Assembly (NCBI GenBank): GCA_036320915.1
Contig: JAXBDG010000023.1
Coordinates: forward strand, 62,001-126,000
Length of the DNA: 64,000 nt
DNA from: Linnemannia elongata
Lineage: Eukaryota; Mortierellomycota; Mortierellomycetes; Mortierellales; Mortierellaceae
Direction of reading: 5' to 3'
In this document: positions 37,801-48,057 of the stretch, one piece after another
Layout: every line of letters starts with the position of its first letter
Numbering within the stretch: the first letter of the stretch is position 1
Program-made: the position numbers and the translations under genes
Notes under the pieces: generated by a model
Database searches by the model: none
Told to the model about the DNA's origin: nothing
What the model saw: the letters and a program-made list of their open reading frames with translations, nothing else

Positions 37801-38200
37801 GAGTAGAAATCCCCCTGAAGGATGCCCTGGACTTCATCGGAGATGCGTATTGCGTTCATAATGCTGTCCTTGTCGAGTGGCAAGAGATTGGCCAAATCAT
37901 AGCATTATACCTTACGTTCAAGTGCGGAAATCTGTACTTTATGGTCCACGTACGCGACATTACGATCCGAGATAACTTGACAGAGCTTGGCACGATCGGC
38001 ACACAGATTAGGACCTGAAATGATCTGAGAGCCACAGTCGAGCTTGGACTGAGTCCAGACTTGGAAGCAGAGGTATCTGGCAAAGGACGAATCAGTATGG
38101 CGCCTTCAGTCCTCTTGGTTCCGTGCACGCTAGGGTCGAAGCGACACGTACTCTTGAGTTCAAAACCTTCCTGAGTAGGGTGTAGGAGCTTGCATCGTAT
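34877..38200 (+). pseudogene. Decayed coding tracts of unrecognised gene(s)
   Basis: Several short tracts on the + strand have coding character but no shared reading frame. One is at 35700-35870 (EHVSFTNFVTKFELTNRES, RCTVLTAKFSKFQMRYAEQF). Others lie at 35890-36000 (EAQLSANCAETCTCGTGSGG), 36480-36560 (HPCDTFNDAFDNEAIGLVNA) followed by a GTGAGT donor, 36670-36880 (an acidic stretch), 36945-36990 (ELFADLKEKKIYIHDVDQAL), 37075-37220 (SGVILLNWEGTESQKVHFGE to a TAG) and 37723-38018 (LTRLQSWDDPHFQKS, LVRVEIPLKDALDFIGDAYC). Plausible introns with TAG acceptors separate some tracts. Frameshifts and stops suggest one or more old multi-exon genes that have decayed. No family recognised. Confidence 0.35.
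37480..37566. mobile_element. Short palindromic element, MITE candidate
   Basis: The 25 bases starting TTGGGCATTTTACATAAAAT are matched almost perfectly, inverted, by the bases ending ATTTTATGTGAAATGCCCAA. About 40 bases of unrelated sequence lie between. A TA dinucleotide stands at each outer edge (37478-37479 and 37567-37568), as for Tc1/mariner-type target duplications. The element codes for nothing. It sits inside the decayed coding region, so it probably inserted after or during that decay. Confidence 0.5.
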
Positions 38201-38286
38201 TAGGATTCGTCGTATGAGCACTCACTCCTCCCTGCAGTGTAATTTTTTCTTACATATAAAGCGCCTGACTGACTTCTAACGAAGCA

Positions 38287-38378
38287 AGGATCGAAAGAGT
38301 CGACATCGAAGAATCAAAAAGTAAAGTCGCTATGAACACACGGCTGCCACAAGCCAGTTTTCCCATTGTGATAGTGCG
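38287..38378 (-). rRNA. Fragment of large-subunit (25S/28S) rRNA, antisense
   Basis: Read on the + strand, this matches the complement of the conserved LSU rRNA segment that contains GTCGACATCGAAGAATCAAA, GTCGCTATGAAC and GCTGCCACAAGCCAG. The same segment occurs in the larger fragment near 53410-53489. It has substitutions relative to the conserved sequence and is only about 90 bases long, so it is a pseudogene fragment. Confidence 0.8.
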
Positions 38379-38957
38379 GTGACGATCGAACATGATGGCT
38401 CAGTTCGTTTTGATTAAGGTTCATCCTGTTTAACCATACCCTTATATTTCTCCTCAGACGGAATTTTCTTTGTGGGACCATAATCGATACGTTATTCACT
38501 GCCAAACAGAGCTTGTGGTCATTCCAAAGAAAACATGTGCAGACGAGAGGTGATGACAGCTAGGTAACGCGAAAGGCATAGCAAAAGGCATAGCAAAAGA
38601 CAACGCAACTATGACATCTTCTATAGGACACTTGAATCCAGGAACCAGACGAAAAGGGGTGGTTCCTGACTTCCTGCTGATCAGACACGTTAGTTTTATG
38701 GATAGGACACCATTGTGGCCGAACGAAATCTCGGTCATAGCTCTCGCTTACCTTTGCTCTTGCCTTCCTTGCTCTCCTCTCTTTGTCTTTCTCTTTTTTT
38801 CTCTTCTGGCTGCTGTGGTGTGAAGGTGTGAAGTGAGGATCTTATCACGTGTTCCATTGTGATGTGAGCATCTGCTGCCGCTACACTCTCCAACTCTGTT
38901 GATCGAGAGTGTGAATGGCGACAGGGTAAGGCAGGCTTCCATAAGTGACGGGAGGAG
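38379..38957. other. Intergenic before module R copy 2
   Basis: No gene was seen. An imperfect direct duplication, GGCATAGCAAAAGGCATAGC, lies near 38575. The bases from about 38896 (GATCGAGAGTGTGAATGG) are shared with those before module R copy 3 at about 43960, so the conserved segment extends about 60 bases upstream of the module. Confidence 0.4.
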
Positions 38958-39090
38958 GTGGATCTGATCACACCCTGAAACAGAAACCTTGCTAATGCAA
39001 CCGACATCGTTGAATCTGCTCATCGTCATGGTTCAGATGCAAATTGGTCAGACTTGATCATCTCAATCTTCTGACTCCCTTCAAAACTTG
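38958..39090 (+). promoter_or_regulatory. Module R copy 2, upstream of an F-box/LRR gene
   Basis: It begins GTGGATCTGATCACACCC, has CTTGCTAATGCAACCGACAT about 35 bases later, then CATGGTTCAGATGC and CTCAATCTTCTGAC...CTTCAAAACT. It starts 283 bases before the ATG of the F-box/LRR gene at 39241. The distance and orientation fit a promoter element, but a mobile-element origin is equally possible. Confidence 0.65.
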
Positions 39091-39240
39091 GGCCTAGAGA
39101 GAGACCTGAATTTGATTCATGTTTAGGAGGAACCCTGACTGCGTGATCTTTAATTTTTTTTTTTTGCTTCTTCCTTTTCCACCTACCCTCCTTCACCAAC
39201 CTCGCGTTGTCAGCGCATCAGGACAACGACAGCAGCAGCA

Positions 39241-41208
39241 ATGACAACGGCCTGCAACACATTCTTCAACATCCCAGAACTAGTCTGCCGCCTCACCCGC
39301 TTCATCCCACAACACGACCTCATCAAACTCCTCCAACTCAACCACCACATCAACACCATCTGCACCCCGGAGTTCTGGCGCACACTCGACCTCACCCGCT
39401 GCATAGCTTCCGAACAACTCTTGGAGTCGCCCCATGCTCTTCAAGCATTCAGTCGCAACATATACTCAGTAAAGTCCATCGCATGGGGAATCAAAATTTC
39501 AGCTCACTATATTGAAGCAGTTTGGGCATACCTCAACTCCGCGGAAGTTTTACCAGTACACCAATCGATCTCGACAGATGTCCTTTCATATCCTACGTGG
39601 GGGGCATTGACGCTCCCAACCGTCACCTCAATCCATCCTCTGCCTCCAGTGCTCTGTCTCACCCACTACTCAGGGGAGCTCAGTAACACCAAATACAGTT
39701 TCGGGAATTTATTTCGACTTGGACCAAACTCTTCACGCAGCCATACCTACCCACATCACCCTCACCAAACTCTATGGCTACTCCAACTTAACCACTTAAC
39801 ATTGACACACCTCAACCTTCAACAAGTGCCTCTTACCCCACTCCGGGTCCTCCGCCATATCTGCCGCACCCTCTCCCAACTCACTCATCTCCAAACTCTG
39901 CGACTGGAGGCAACCTGGGGTCATTTCATCAATCGCCAGGGCTTTAACGCCCTCTTCTCCAGTTGTCCTCGTTCATTGGTCTCGTTCTCGTTCCGAGCCG
40001 AGGTTGAATATCTTGCAGGAGGGACGGATTTGAGACCGGATGAAGATGATTGGGACTTTGATCAAGGGCCGTTGATGCTATCGACTGAGCCGTTCCATCG
40101 TCTAACGAGGCTCGAGCTCCCGAGAATACGGAGCCTGGACGCCGCTCAGGCGGTTATTATTATTCCTACCTTGATGCTCTGTCCAGCTCTCGAGACTTTG
40201 AATCTCCCAGCTATGAAGGATGCCCAGACAATCGCGTTAATCTCTATGACCCTTCGTGTCTTCTGTCCACTCGTCACTGACATGTCTCTTGCTTCTGACG
40301 CATCTCTAACAGAAGGCGGTGAGGACGTTATGGGAATCATCCAGCAGATTTCACCAGGGCATCGAATTCAAAACATCCGTCTCGCAAATTGCCTTGACAA
40401 CGCTTTACCTTCGACTACTGCTGCTGCATTCCTTCGACATGCAGAGTCGCTCCGCCGGATCGAATTGAGTGCCACCCGATTGCTCAAGAGCGCCACCATC
40501 CAGACCATCCTCGTAGAATGCCAGGGGCTGGAGTACCTGAAGATCGAGGAGAGTGTGTCGTTGACCGAGTGCGCTCTCCACCTCGAGGACGCAGCCCTAG
40601 CACAGTGGGGATGCACCCAGATGCGGTATCTGGAACTGACAGTCGCTTTTACACCTGATGGCCGGGACCCCAAGTACTTTGCTGCCGACCCAACAATGGT
40701 CACATGGACCGAGGAGGACCATTATCACTGGGACTTGATGAATAAGTTATACACCCAGATCGGAGCGCTGTCAGAGTTGGTAGTCTTGAAACTCAAGGCT
40801 GCAGGTGCACCACGACCACCGCACACTATGAGGATTCGGAAACGTGGCGATAACTTCAAGGATACTTGTCTCCCAGGCATCCTGTCCCTCGAAGATCCCA
40901 CCACTGGCAAGATCGGGTTCCTGTCACGCCTCTCCGGTCTCACTAAACTACGCGAGCTCCGCGGATCGTTGTTCTGGAAGAATAGGGAGGTGTTGGCCAG
41001 GACGGGCGAGCGAGAAGTGGAATGGTTCGTGAACCATTTGCCGGCGTTAAGAAGGATGGTGCTGTTGTTTCGTTGTAGTACACAGTGTGTTATTGTGCAG
41101 CAGGATGGAGAAGAAGTGCCGTGGGTGATTAGGGAGTTGCAAAGGCGCCGGCCAGGGTTGTTGCTTGTTGGTGATCAGCGGGATGAGTATGATAATGTCA
41201 TCCTTTAG
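39241..41208 (+). CDS. F-box/LRR protein, family member B1
   Basis: A single exon encodes 655 residues. The N-terminal F-box-like segment (about residues 7-48) runs FFNIPELVCRLTRFIPQHDL, IKLLQLNHHINTICTPEFW, RTLDL. Degenerate leucine-rich repeats follow (LTHLQTLRLEAT, FHRLTRLELPRIRSL, CPALETLNLP, LRRIELSATRL, LEYLKIEE). The C-terminal block LPGILSLEDPTTGKIGFLS / LSGLTKLRELRGS / EREVEWFVNHLPALRR is shared by all family members here. Such proteins usually bridge a target to Skp1 in an SCF ubiquitin ligase (family knowledge). The target is unknown. The ATG at 39241 is the one conserved in paralogues (TACNTFF, CDTFF, CDAFF). Module R lies upstream, and the A1 paralogue faces it tail to tail. Confidence 0.85.
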   Translation: MTTACNTFFNIPELVCRLTRFIPQHDLIKLLQLNHHINTICTPEFWRTLDLTRCIASEQLLESPHALQAFSRNIYSVKSIAWGIKISAHYIEAVWAYLNSAEVLPVHQSISTDVLSYPTWGALTLPTVTSIHPLPPVLCLTHYSGELSNTKYSFGNLFRLGPNSSRSHTYPHHPHQTLWLLQLNHLTLTHLNLQQVPLTPLRVLRHICRTLSQLTHLQTLRLEATWGHFINRQGFNALFSSCPRSLVSFSFRAEVEYLAGGTDLRPDEDDWDFDQGPLMLSTEPFHRLTRLELPRIRSLDAAQAVIIIPTLMLCPALETLNLPAMKDAQTIALISMTLRVFCPLVTDMSLASDASLTEGGEDVMGIIQQISPGHRIQNIRLANCLDNALPSTTAAAFLRHAESLRRIELSATRLLKSATIQTILVECQGLEYLKIEESVSLTECALHLEDAALAQWGCTQMRYLELTVAFTPDGRDPKYFAADPTMVTWTEEDHYHWDLMNKLYTQIGALSELVVLKLKAAGAPRPPHTMRIRKRGDNFKDTCLPGILSLEDPTTGKIGFLSRLSGLTKLRELRGSLFWKNREVLARTGEREVEWFVNHLPALRRMVLLFRCSTQCVIVQQDGEEVPWVIRELQRRRPGLLLVGDQRDEYDNVIL

Positions 41209-41353
41209 TCTGTATGATGCGGAGGAATTTAATAACCTTTGTTGCAATGAACCCAGACTGGCCATTTGATACAAAGCGTATGATTGTACATGGTGTGTTT
41301 GATTATATTATGGTACATGTCCTTAGTAACATATTAGTCAAGGTGAGGAAAAA

Positions 41354-43492
41354 TCAAAGTACGGATGGACAGTCCTGGGTGATCTGAATATCTGATCGGT
41401 GTTGTTGGAACCAGAGAATGTGTGGAGGCGACAAGTCCATAGGAAGTAGGTGCCGCTTGACGCCACGATGGTCCTTCAGAGCAGGCAAGAGCTCGACAAC
41501 TTCCAGCTTGGGCCAGTGCTCCAACATCCACTCTAGCTCCTTCTGGCCCATCGTCTTGGATGTCTCCGTAGTAGTCGCCTGGACACAACCCCGAAGCTCC
41601 CTCAGTTTCGTCAACCCACCCAACCAGCTCAAGTACCCCGGCCGTCCTGTAGTCTCGTCGCCCAAGGAAAGCAAACCAGGGAAGGAAGCGTCTGCGTTTT
41701 GGGCGCTGACGACTTTTTGGTCTCGCTTTTGATGCGGCATGCTTTCATACTCATCTGCGCTCCAGAGATCAACATCGTCGAATTGTGCCGCAGGAGGACG
41801 GATGGTTTTGGTCCGCGTTGCCTTGATGTTGGGTGGTGCAGTGTCGCCTTTGGTAACTCTTCTCTCCTGCCCGTGCTCATCTAGCCACTCCAATTCCTTG
41901 GACTTGATCCTGAGATTCAGTACCTCCATATCGCGTAAAGCCCCGAGTTGGCGGTAGAGTTTCCTGAGCAAAGTCCATGTAAGCTCCATGATGCTGGGTA
42001 ATGGACCCTTGTAATCCGTAGGAAAGACCTCCTGGCGCAGTTCCACGGCAATCTCCAAAGTCTTGAGTTTCGTGCATACCCAATCTTTCTCAACCAAGTG
42101 CCTCAGTCGTATCGATGGAGTAGTTGGTCCTTTGACAATAAGATGCTCCAAAGCGACGCAGGCCCAGAGGACAGTTTGGAGGTCACGCCTGCTGACATGA
42201 GGACACTCCTCGATCCGGACCTCTGTAAGACTGCGGAAGTGTTTTGATGAGATCAGTTGTAAGGTGGGGCTGACATACTCTGACGCAAAAGGGTCCCTGC
42301 TCCTGACAGCTGTCAAAGAGTGTGCAGGGAAGGCATCAATGATGTCGATTGTTCCTACACCACACGTATTCAGTTCCTTTAGTCGGGGACAGTGTTTGGC
42401 AGCAGCCTGGGCAAGAGCAGTGGAGATGGGACGAAAACCCGCCTCATCCCAACAAGGTGGCGAAAGCGTCTCCAGCGCCGGACAATCCTGCAAGAAGGTA
42501 TACAACAGCCTAGTATCCTCCCACCGCCCAAACTCGACCAGGAGGCTCCGCAGCCGATCCAGAGGCGCGTGCCGCCTGAACAGCGCCCGACGTTCACCAA
42601 GTAATCCCGAAAGTTCAGTATCCTGAATCTCCGACGACGGTCCTGTTAGTGCATCCTCGACCTTTCTCGAGCGAAGTGAGACAGCCTCGATCGAGACCGG
42701 GAGGCTGAAAAAGAGCAATTCGACGACAATCTCCCACCGGACAGGGGACATTCGAAAGTTGAGATCGAGTTCCTTTAGTGACTTGAGGCTGGGGATCGCC
42801 TGCATGAACAAGTGGGCGTCAAATGGCGATCGGACACGACAGCCGCTCACACGGATGTGGGTTAGGGAAGAGTTGAGGTTGAGAAGCCAAGTGAGCCGTG
42901 GCATGACGGCGATCTCGGGGTAGGCGTCTGTAAGTTGATGGTCCTTGTCCTGGTTCTTTTCAGTCCTGTACTCCAAGGTAGTGAGTCGGGTCAATCTCGG
43001 GAGGGTTAAAGAAATAGGGTTCGGCAGTGGTGACGATGAAGTTGCAGACGAATTTGATGTGGAGGCAGTGGTGGGTGTTTGGTTGTCGCTCTTGTCGTTT
43101 GGGTGCCGGATCATGCAGTTGAGAAAATAAACAAGGGTGCTGGTCTGAAACTTGAGTTCCCGAATACGATCAAAGTTTCTGCTCAACGCCTTATGTGCCG
43201 GTTTAGATTGCGCAAGCCTCCTTGCCCGTGCAGTGTCATAGAGGTCGAGGGAGGACCAGAAGAGGGGAGAGACGGTTTGGTGGAGGAGTCTGTTTGTCAT
43301 GGAGAGATGGAGGAGGTCATCTTTTGAGGCGAGGCATCTGCCGATGGTTTCTGCGAGTTCAGGGATCGCAAAGACAGTTGTTGCTGAAGTTGGTTCGGGA
43401 GGTGTCGGTGTCGGTGTGGGTGCGATCTCCTTGTGTGCCTTTGCTGTTGACGCCTTTGCACGGCGAGGGCGCTTTGGTGTTGCTGCATCCAT
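41354..43492 (-). CDS. F-box/LRR protein, family member A1
   Basis: A single exon encodes 712 residues from the ATG at 43492. A basic N-terminus (TPKRPRRAKASTAKAHKE) and a Thr/Pro stretch precede the F-box-like segment FAIPELAETIGRCLASKDDL / LHLSMTNRLLHQTVSPLFW / SSLDLYD. LRR-like repeats follow (LPRLTRLTTLEYR, LTHIRVSGCRV, LKSLKELDLNFR, LKTLEIAVELR, MEVLNLRIKSKE). The C-terminal block FPGLLSLGDETTGRPGYLS / LGGLTKLRELRGC / KELEWMLEHWPKLE matches the plus-strand paralogues, so A and B types are one family. Likely an SCF substrate receptor by family role. It is the intact counterpart of the broken copy at 58029-60092. Confidence 0.85.
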   Translation of the reverse strand: MDAATPKRPRRAKASTAKAHKEIAPTPTPTPPEPTSATTVFAIPELAETIGRCLASKDDLLHLSMTNRLLHQTVSPLFWSSLDLYDTARARRLAQSKPAHKALSRNFDRIRELKFQTSTLVYFLNCMIRHPNDKSDNQTPTTASTSNSSATSSSPLPNPISLTLPRLTRLTTLEYRTEKNQDKDHQLTDAYPEIAVMPRLTWLLNLNSSLTHIRVSGCRVRSPFDAHLFMQAIPSLKSLKELDLNFRMSPVRWEIVVELLFFSLPVSIEAVSLRSRKVEDALTGPSSEIQDTELSGLLGERRALFRRHAPLDRLRSLLVEFGRWEDTRLLYTFLQDCPALETLSPPCWDEAGFRPISTALAQAAAKHCPRLKELNTCGVGTIDIIDAFPAHSLTAVRSRDPFASEYVSPTLQLISSKHFRSLTEVRIEECPHVSRRDLQTVLWACVALEHLIVKGPTTPSIRLRHLVEKDWVCTKLKTLEIAVELRQEVFPTDYKGPLPSIMELTWTLLRKLYRQLGALRDMEVLNLRIKSKELEWLDEHGQERRVTKGDTAPPNIKATRTKTIRPPAAQFDDVDLWSADEYESMPHQKRDQKVVSAQNADASFPGLLSLGDETTGRPGYLSWLGGLTKLRELRGCVQATTTETSKTMGQKELEWMLEHWPKLEVVELLPALKDHRGVKRHLLPMDLSPPHILWFQQHRSDIQITQDCPSVL

Positions 43493-44007
43493 TGTAGATT
43501 GAGTGGTGATGAATGTCGGAGAGTGAGAGCGAGGTGCGAAGTGTTCTTCCTTTGAATAGCAGGAACAAAAAGTGCTTCTTTTGTTCCTCTTTGTCTGTGT
43601 GTCTAGGTTAGACTGGAACAGTCACGATCGTCAGCCAATGGCATGCAACCTAAGAGTGGCGCAATTTGTGTAATGGCCTGAGAACACATGCACCAATTCG
43701 TTGGCACAATGTTTAATTGGCCGCTGATATAGACCTACAAATGCCTGCAGCATTCAGCTCCATCAACAGAGCCAAAGAGTCTCACCCGCTCCGCTGATAT
43801 CTCTACATCCGACACGAACGTGTCCCTCCACCCTCTGTTTGTATGTTGTGCATTGAGTGTGTCATCCCTTCTACACCTTGGTCACCTTCCATTGAAGATA
43901 CCTGTAGTATGATCCGATAAGCCACAGGATATTTCGCAACATGCACACACTGCCTCTGCTGATCGAGTGTGAATGGGACAACGTACAGAATGATGGGATC
44001 GTTAGGA
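43493..44007. other. Promoter of A1 and spacer
   Basis: These 515 bases lie between the start of A1 (read leftwards) and module R copy 3. CCAAT-type boxes occur (CAGCCAATGG near 43633, TTAATTGGCC near 43712). No gene seen. Confidence 0.4.
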
Positions 44008-44156
44008 GTGGATCTGATCACACCCTTTTATGAAAATTTTGCTAATGTAACCGAGATCGCTGAATCTACTCATGTTCATGGTTCCGATGCCAACTGATCA
44101 ACCTTGATCACCTCAATCTTCTGAATCCCCTCAAAACTGCTTGTTCGAACGTTAGC
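44008..44156 (+). promoter_or_regulatory. Module R copy 3, upstream of an F-box relic
   Basis: It starts GTGGATCTGATCACACCC, contains TTTTGCTAATGTAACCGAGAT, CATGGTTCCGATGC and CTCAATCTTCTGAATCCC, and ends near GTTCGAACG. It starts 312 bases before the ATG of the relic at 44320. About 50 bases upstream (CTGATCGAGTGTGAATGGGACA) are also shared with copy 2. Confidence 0.7.
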
Positions 44157-44319
44157 TCTAGCCTCCGATTGTTTGTTCTGCCTTTGGTGGCGCAAAATTA
44201 GGTAGATAGAGCACGCCACTGTTTTCTTTGTTTCCACTCCTTTCACTTTCCCCTCTCACCCTCTGACCAAACCTTCCCCACCAGCATTCACTTGTTTACA
44301 TTTAACGATAAACCATCAT

Positions 44320-44590
44320 ATGGCTACAGCCAGTAACACATTCTTCACTTCCCCAAAACTCATCGCCCTTTGCTCTTCACCCCCTAAGACGCGACCTCAT
44401 TCAACTCGCCACAGCCAAACGCACCACCCATGGTGTCTGCCCCCTCTGATCTGAAAAGCCCTCACACTCCTGAGCGACACCTTCTTAATTCGTCTCGTAA
44501 GCTCGCCCATGGGACTAAAAGCACTCGACAACAAGGTCCATCGTATCCGCACGCTGACCTGGTGACCTATTTTATCTTGGTGATATCTTA
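44320..44590 (+). pseudogene. F-box/LRR family N-terminal relic (type B)
   Basis: The ATG opens MATASNTFFTSPKLIA, clearly homologous to the N-terminus of the B1 gene. After about 20 codons the homology shifts frame (RRDLIQLATAKRTTHGVC), shifts again (SDLKSPHTPERHLLNSS), and once more (ALDNKVHRIRTLTW), matching the aligned regions of B1 and the gene at 49257. Nothing after about 44590 is recognisable. It has several frameshifts and is truncated. Confidence 0.75.
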
Positions 44591-44867
44591 CTTCCATATC
44601 AACATTTCAAAGTATGACCAGTACCTCTGTTTTCTTTCACTCGCTGGAGGCTCTCAAGGGGTGGGCGACGATTCAAATGAGGTATTATATTCAAGGTGCT
44701 GTTTGTATTCTGAAAGCGTTGGCGCCAGGCGCATGTAATGACAGATATCTGTAGATGAGGAGTAAAGAACTATTCGCGCTGGAATACTTTTATTCTGAAG
44801 AAAATTAAAGTGGTGCCCACTTTCAACTGAACTTCGCAATACGTTTTAAATATCATTAATTTTGCGT

Positions 44868-47800
44868 TTATTTGTGTGTGGTAAGAGAAGCAGGAATGTG
44901 ATATCGCTTCAAAAGTAACGCAAAAGCCAACACTGGCATGACACTGAGAAGCTCACCCAACCCAGCGAGTGCAGGTGGTATGCGCGCATCCTCCATCAAA
45001 GGTACGAAACATCCGGCAGCCAGAGGAATCACCACAAGGTTGTATAAGAAAGCCCAGGCAAAATTGACCCGAATCCGAGCCATGACTTGACGTGCTAGGT
45101 CGATGGTAATGACAACTCCTCTCAGGTCATTGGTGAGAAGCACAACTTTGGCAGTAGCGATGGCCACACCACTGGTTCCAGCTCCCAGTGCGACACCAAC
45201 TTGGGCTTGAGCGAGCACTGGAGCATCGTTTGTCCCATCGCCGCAAAATGCCACGAGATGTCCCGCGGCTTGTAGCTGGGTAAGACGAGTAAGCTTGTCC
45301 AAGGGTGTACAATCCCCGATGGCATGGGTTGAGTCGATGCCAAGCTGTCGTGCGATGTGATCGACAGCGGACTGATGGTCACCGGAAATCACGCGGACCT
45401 GCAAGCCTATCGCCTTGAGATGGCTCACGACGGCAACAGCTTCATGCCGAAGTCCGTCCGCCAGCGCGAACAGCATCAACGGTGTTTGGTTCGAGGAAAC
45501 CGCGACAGTCGACCGTCCAAGTTGGTAGGCTCGTGTCAGGAAATCCGTGGCGTCGGGGGAGAGCTCGATACCTTCAAAGGCCCAGGTCACTTTGCCGACA
45601 CGCACCTCTCTACCTTGAGCTCTGCATAATATCCCGAAGCCGGGGTAAGCAGTTGATTCCTCAAGGTAAAGAGACTGAGAAGACCTCTCTCCACAGTACG
45701 ACGCGACAGCAAGCGAAAGTGGATGTTCGCTGTTGGATGCGGCAGCAGCGGCGAGGTCGTACATAGAGTGGTGGCCATCGGCGTCGCCGAGCTCGAGGCA
45801 ATCAACGACTTGAAACTGGCCTTGAGTTAGAGTACCTGTCTTGTCGAATACAACGTGGGTGACTTTGGCCGCATCTTCAAATACACCACCATCCTTGACC
45901 AGAATGCCATTTCTCGCCCCTACACCAGTGCCGACAACGATAACAGTAGGAACAGCGAGGGCGATAGCGCATGGGCATGACACGACGAGCACAGCAACAG
46001 CAAACGTCAACGCTAGGACTCCAGACGGATACTTGGTCGTGTCTACTTTACCCTGAAGGCCAAGAATAAGCCATACAAGATAGGTGGTAAATCCTAGCGC
46101 AATCACGAAGGGTGTGAACCAGGCGGCGATCTTGTCAGCAAAGGCTTGACTGGGTGCTCTAGACGCTTGAGCTTCCTCCACGAGTCTGGTAATGTCGTTG
46201 AGTTTGCTCTCGCTCTGTACACGGGTGACTCGAACGAGCAATGTGCCGCTGATGTTGATGCTACCGGCCATGACTTCATCCGATATTCCTTTGCCCACGG
46301 GAACCGATTCGCCTGTCATGTTGGATTCGTCCACGTCCGCGGTTCCACGTACCACCATTCCGTCGGCGGGGATCCGTTCTGAGGGAAGAATTTTGATGAT
46401 ATCCCGACGCTGGAGGTAGCCGCTTTCAATCTTCTCGATCGCTTCCTCTCCGTTGCTGTCTAGGACGACAAGGTTGGCGGTTGGACTCTGAAGATCTTTG
46501 AGTTTGCTGAGTGCATCGACCGCTCGGCCTTTTGCTAACGTTTGCAAGTAGCGACCAAGTGTGATAAGCGTCATGAGAATCGCGCTGGTCTCAAAGAACA
46601 CCTCGGGCGCCTGATAGAGAGTCGACGATATGGCCACGATTGTTGCACTTGTTGAATAGAAGTAAGCACATGACGTGCTTAGGACGACGAGGGAATCCAT
46701 ATTGAGTTCTCGGGACAAAATGAGGCCGTTCCAAGCACCACGGTAAATAGGTGCACCGACATAGAGCTGGATGGGGGTGGTGAGGAGAAAGAGCGCGAGG
46801 TTGCGAGCTGAAAGATCCGGCATGACCTCTGAAGCTCCTGCATATGGAAATATGAAAGCCAGGAATATAACAGGAATCACAAGGGTGACGCTAATAGTGA
46901 GCAGCCGGCGCATCCTTGTCATTTCAGTCCTGCTCTTCTTGGCGTCATCACCATCGTTCTTGGCCAAATCCACGGTGAAGCCTTGGCAGCGCAATGCGAG
47001 GGCGATATCACGGGTGCCGGTGACGTCAGGGTCGAATGTCACATCAACAAGAAATCCGGGGAGGTGGTCCATCACATCGACAGCTACAACACCTTTCGTA
47101 TCAAGTGTGCTGCTGACGACGCTCCGATCTTTTTCAGGATCAAAGTCGTTGGCTTGGCGTGTGACGAGGAAACAAGCCTGGTTACCAGTGGCAGAGTGCT
47201 GAAGCTGGGCGGAGAAACCAGCAGCCCGGATGATGTCGATGATACCTGCCGTCGTGAGCACTGCTGGGTCGTATGAGAGTTCAGACTTGCTCAGGAACAT
47301 ATTGGACTTGACACCAGCAATGGATGGATGCGCTTGCAATGCGGCGTTCAGAGTGTTTTCGCATCCAGTACATGTCTATAAAAACGACAGATTGCTTGTT
47401 AGTAATGTGGAACAAAGAGAATACCTTTAAAGGCTAGGAAAACAAGATGTGATGCGGTATAGAGTAACATAGTGGTTGATACGTACCATGCCATGCACTT
47501 GAAAGCACGCCTGTTTCCAATTTCCAGTATCATCTTTGTCAATGGTAATATTGAAGTCGCGCGACTCCTGTTGATGAGAAGGTCCAAAGCAATTGTCCGT
47601 GTTCGGAGACGTACAGCAAGAGGTTTGTTTTGGCACAGCGGCAAGATCAGCGACCAGGGTACTATCGCGCGACTCCGGTTGACGAGAAGGTCCACAACAC
47701 TTGTCCGTGTTCGGGGTGTACAACAAGAACCTTGTTTTGGTACGGCGACGAGATCGGCGGTCAACGTATCGCTTTCGCGTTCACTCCCTGTCTAGATATT

Positions 47801-48057
47801 TAAAAGAGAGTACAAATAGTATAGCACGATCGCACGATCAGTCAATTTTACACTCATTCTAAAAAAGTGCCATGCCATTCATCTTGGCTCATGACGGCGC
47901 ATGTGAAGTGCAAATGTTTTAAAGCGAAAGTGATACGTACTGAAGTGCAGCAGGCCGGCTTAGATGATTCAGTATCGATAGCAATTGGTTCGCCATTAGT
48001 CGTGGAAGAGGCTTGCTGGTCCTCAGGAGCACTATCCTTGGTCGTTATCTTGCGCAT
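44868..48057 (-). CDS. P1B copper-type ATPase with Cys-rich N-terminus, one frame break
   Basis: This heavy-metal pump is most like Cu+ exporters (CCC2/ATP7 group). Exons are complement of 47941..48057, 47487..47791 and 44868..47375. Donors are both GTACGT. The second intron splits the metal-binding loop GM/TCTGC of the HMA domain. A second HMA-like domain lacks CxxC. All core motifs are present: phosphatase TGES, CPC in SCPCAIALAVP, DKTGT, SEHPLSLA and GDGTNDAP, with eight membrane segments expected. Before the HMA domain come an ACCTS segment in exon 1 and two tandem repeats of about 35 residues in exon 2 (VPKQ, then SCCT, NTDKCCGPS or NTDNCFGPS). In the upstream repeat one base is missing relative to the downstream repeat (about 47712-47718, beside a GGGG run), so exon 2 is 305 bases and the frame breaks there. 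With that base the product would be about 976 residues. This may be a sequence error or a young lesion. Confidence 0.85.

Noticed and set aside
47700..47730. Programmed ribosomal frameshift in the ATPase
   Set aside because: No slippery heptamer or convincing downstream structure was seen. A missing base in a homopolymer explains it better.
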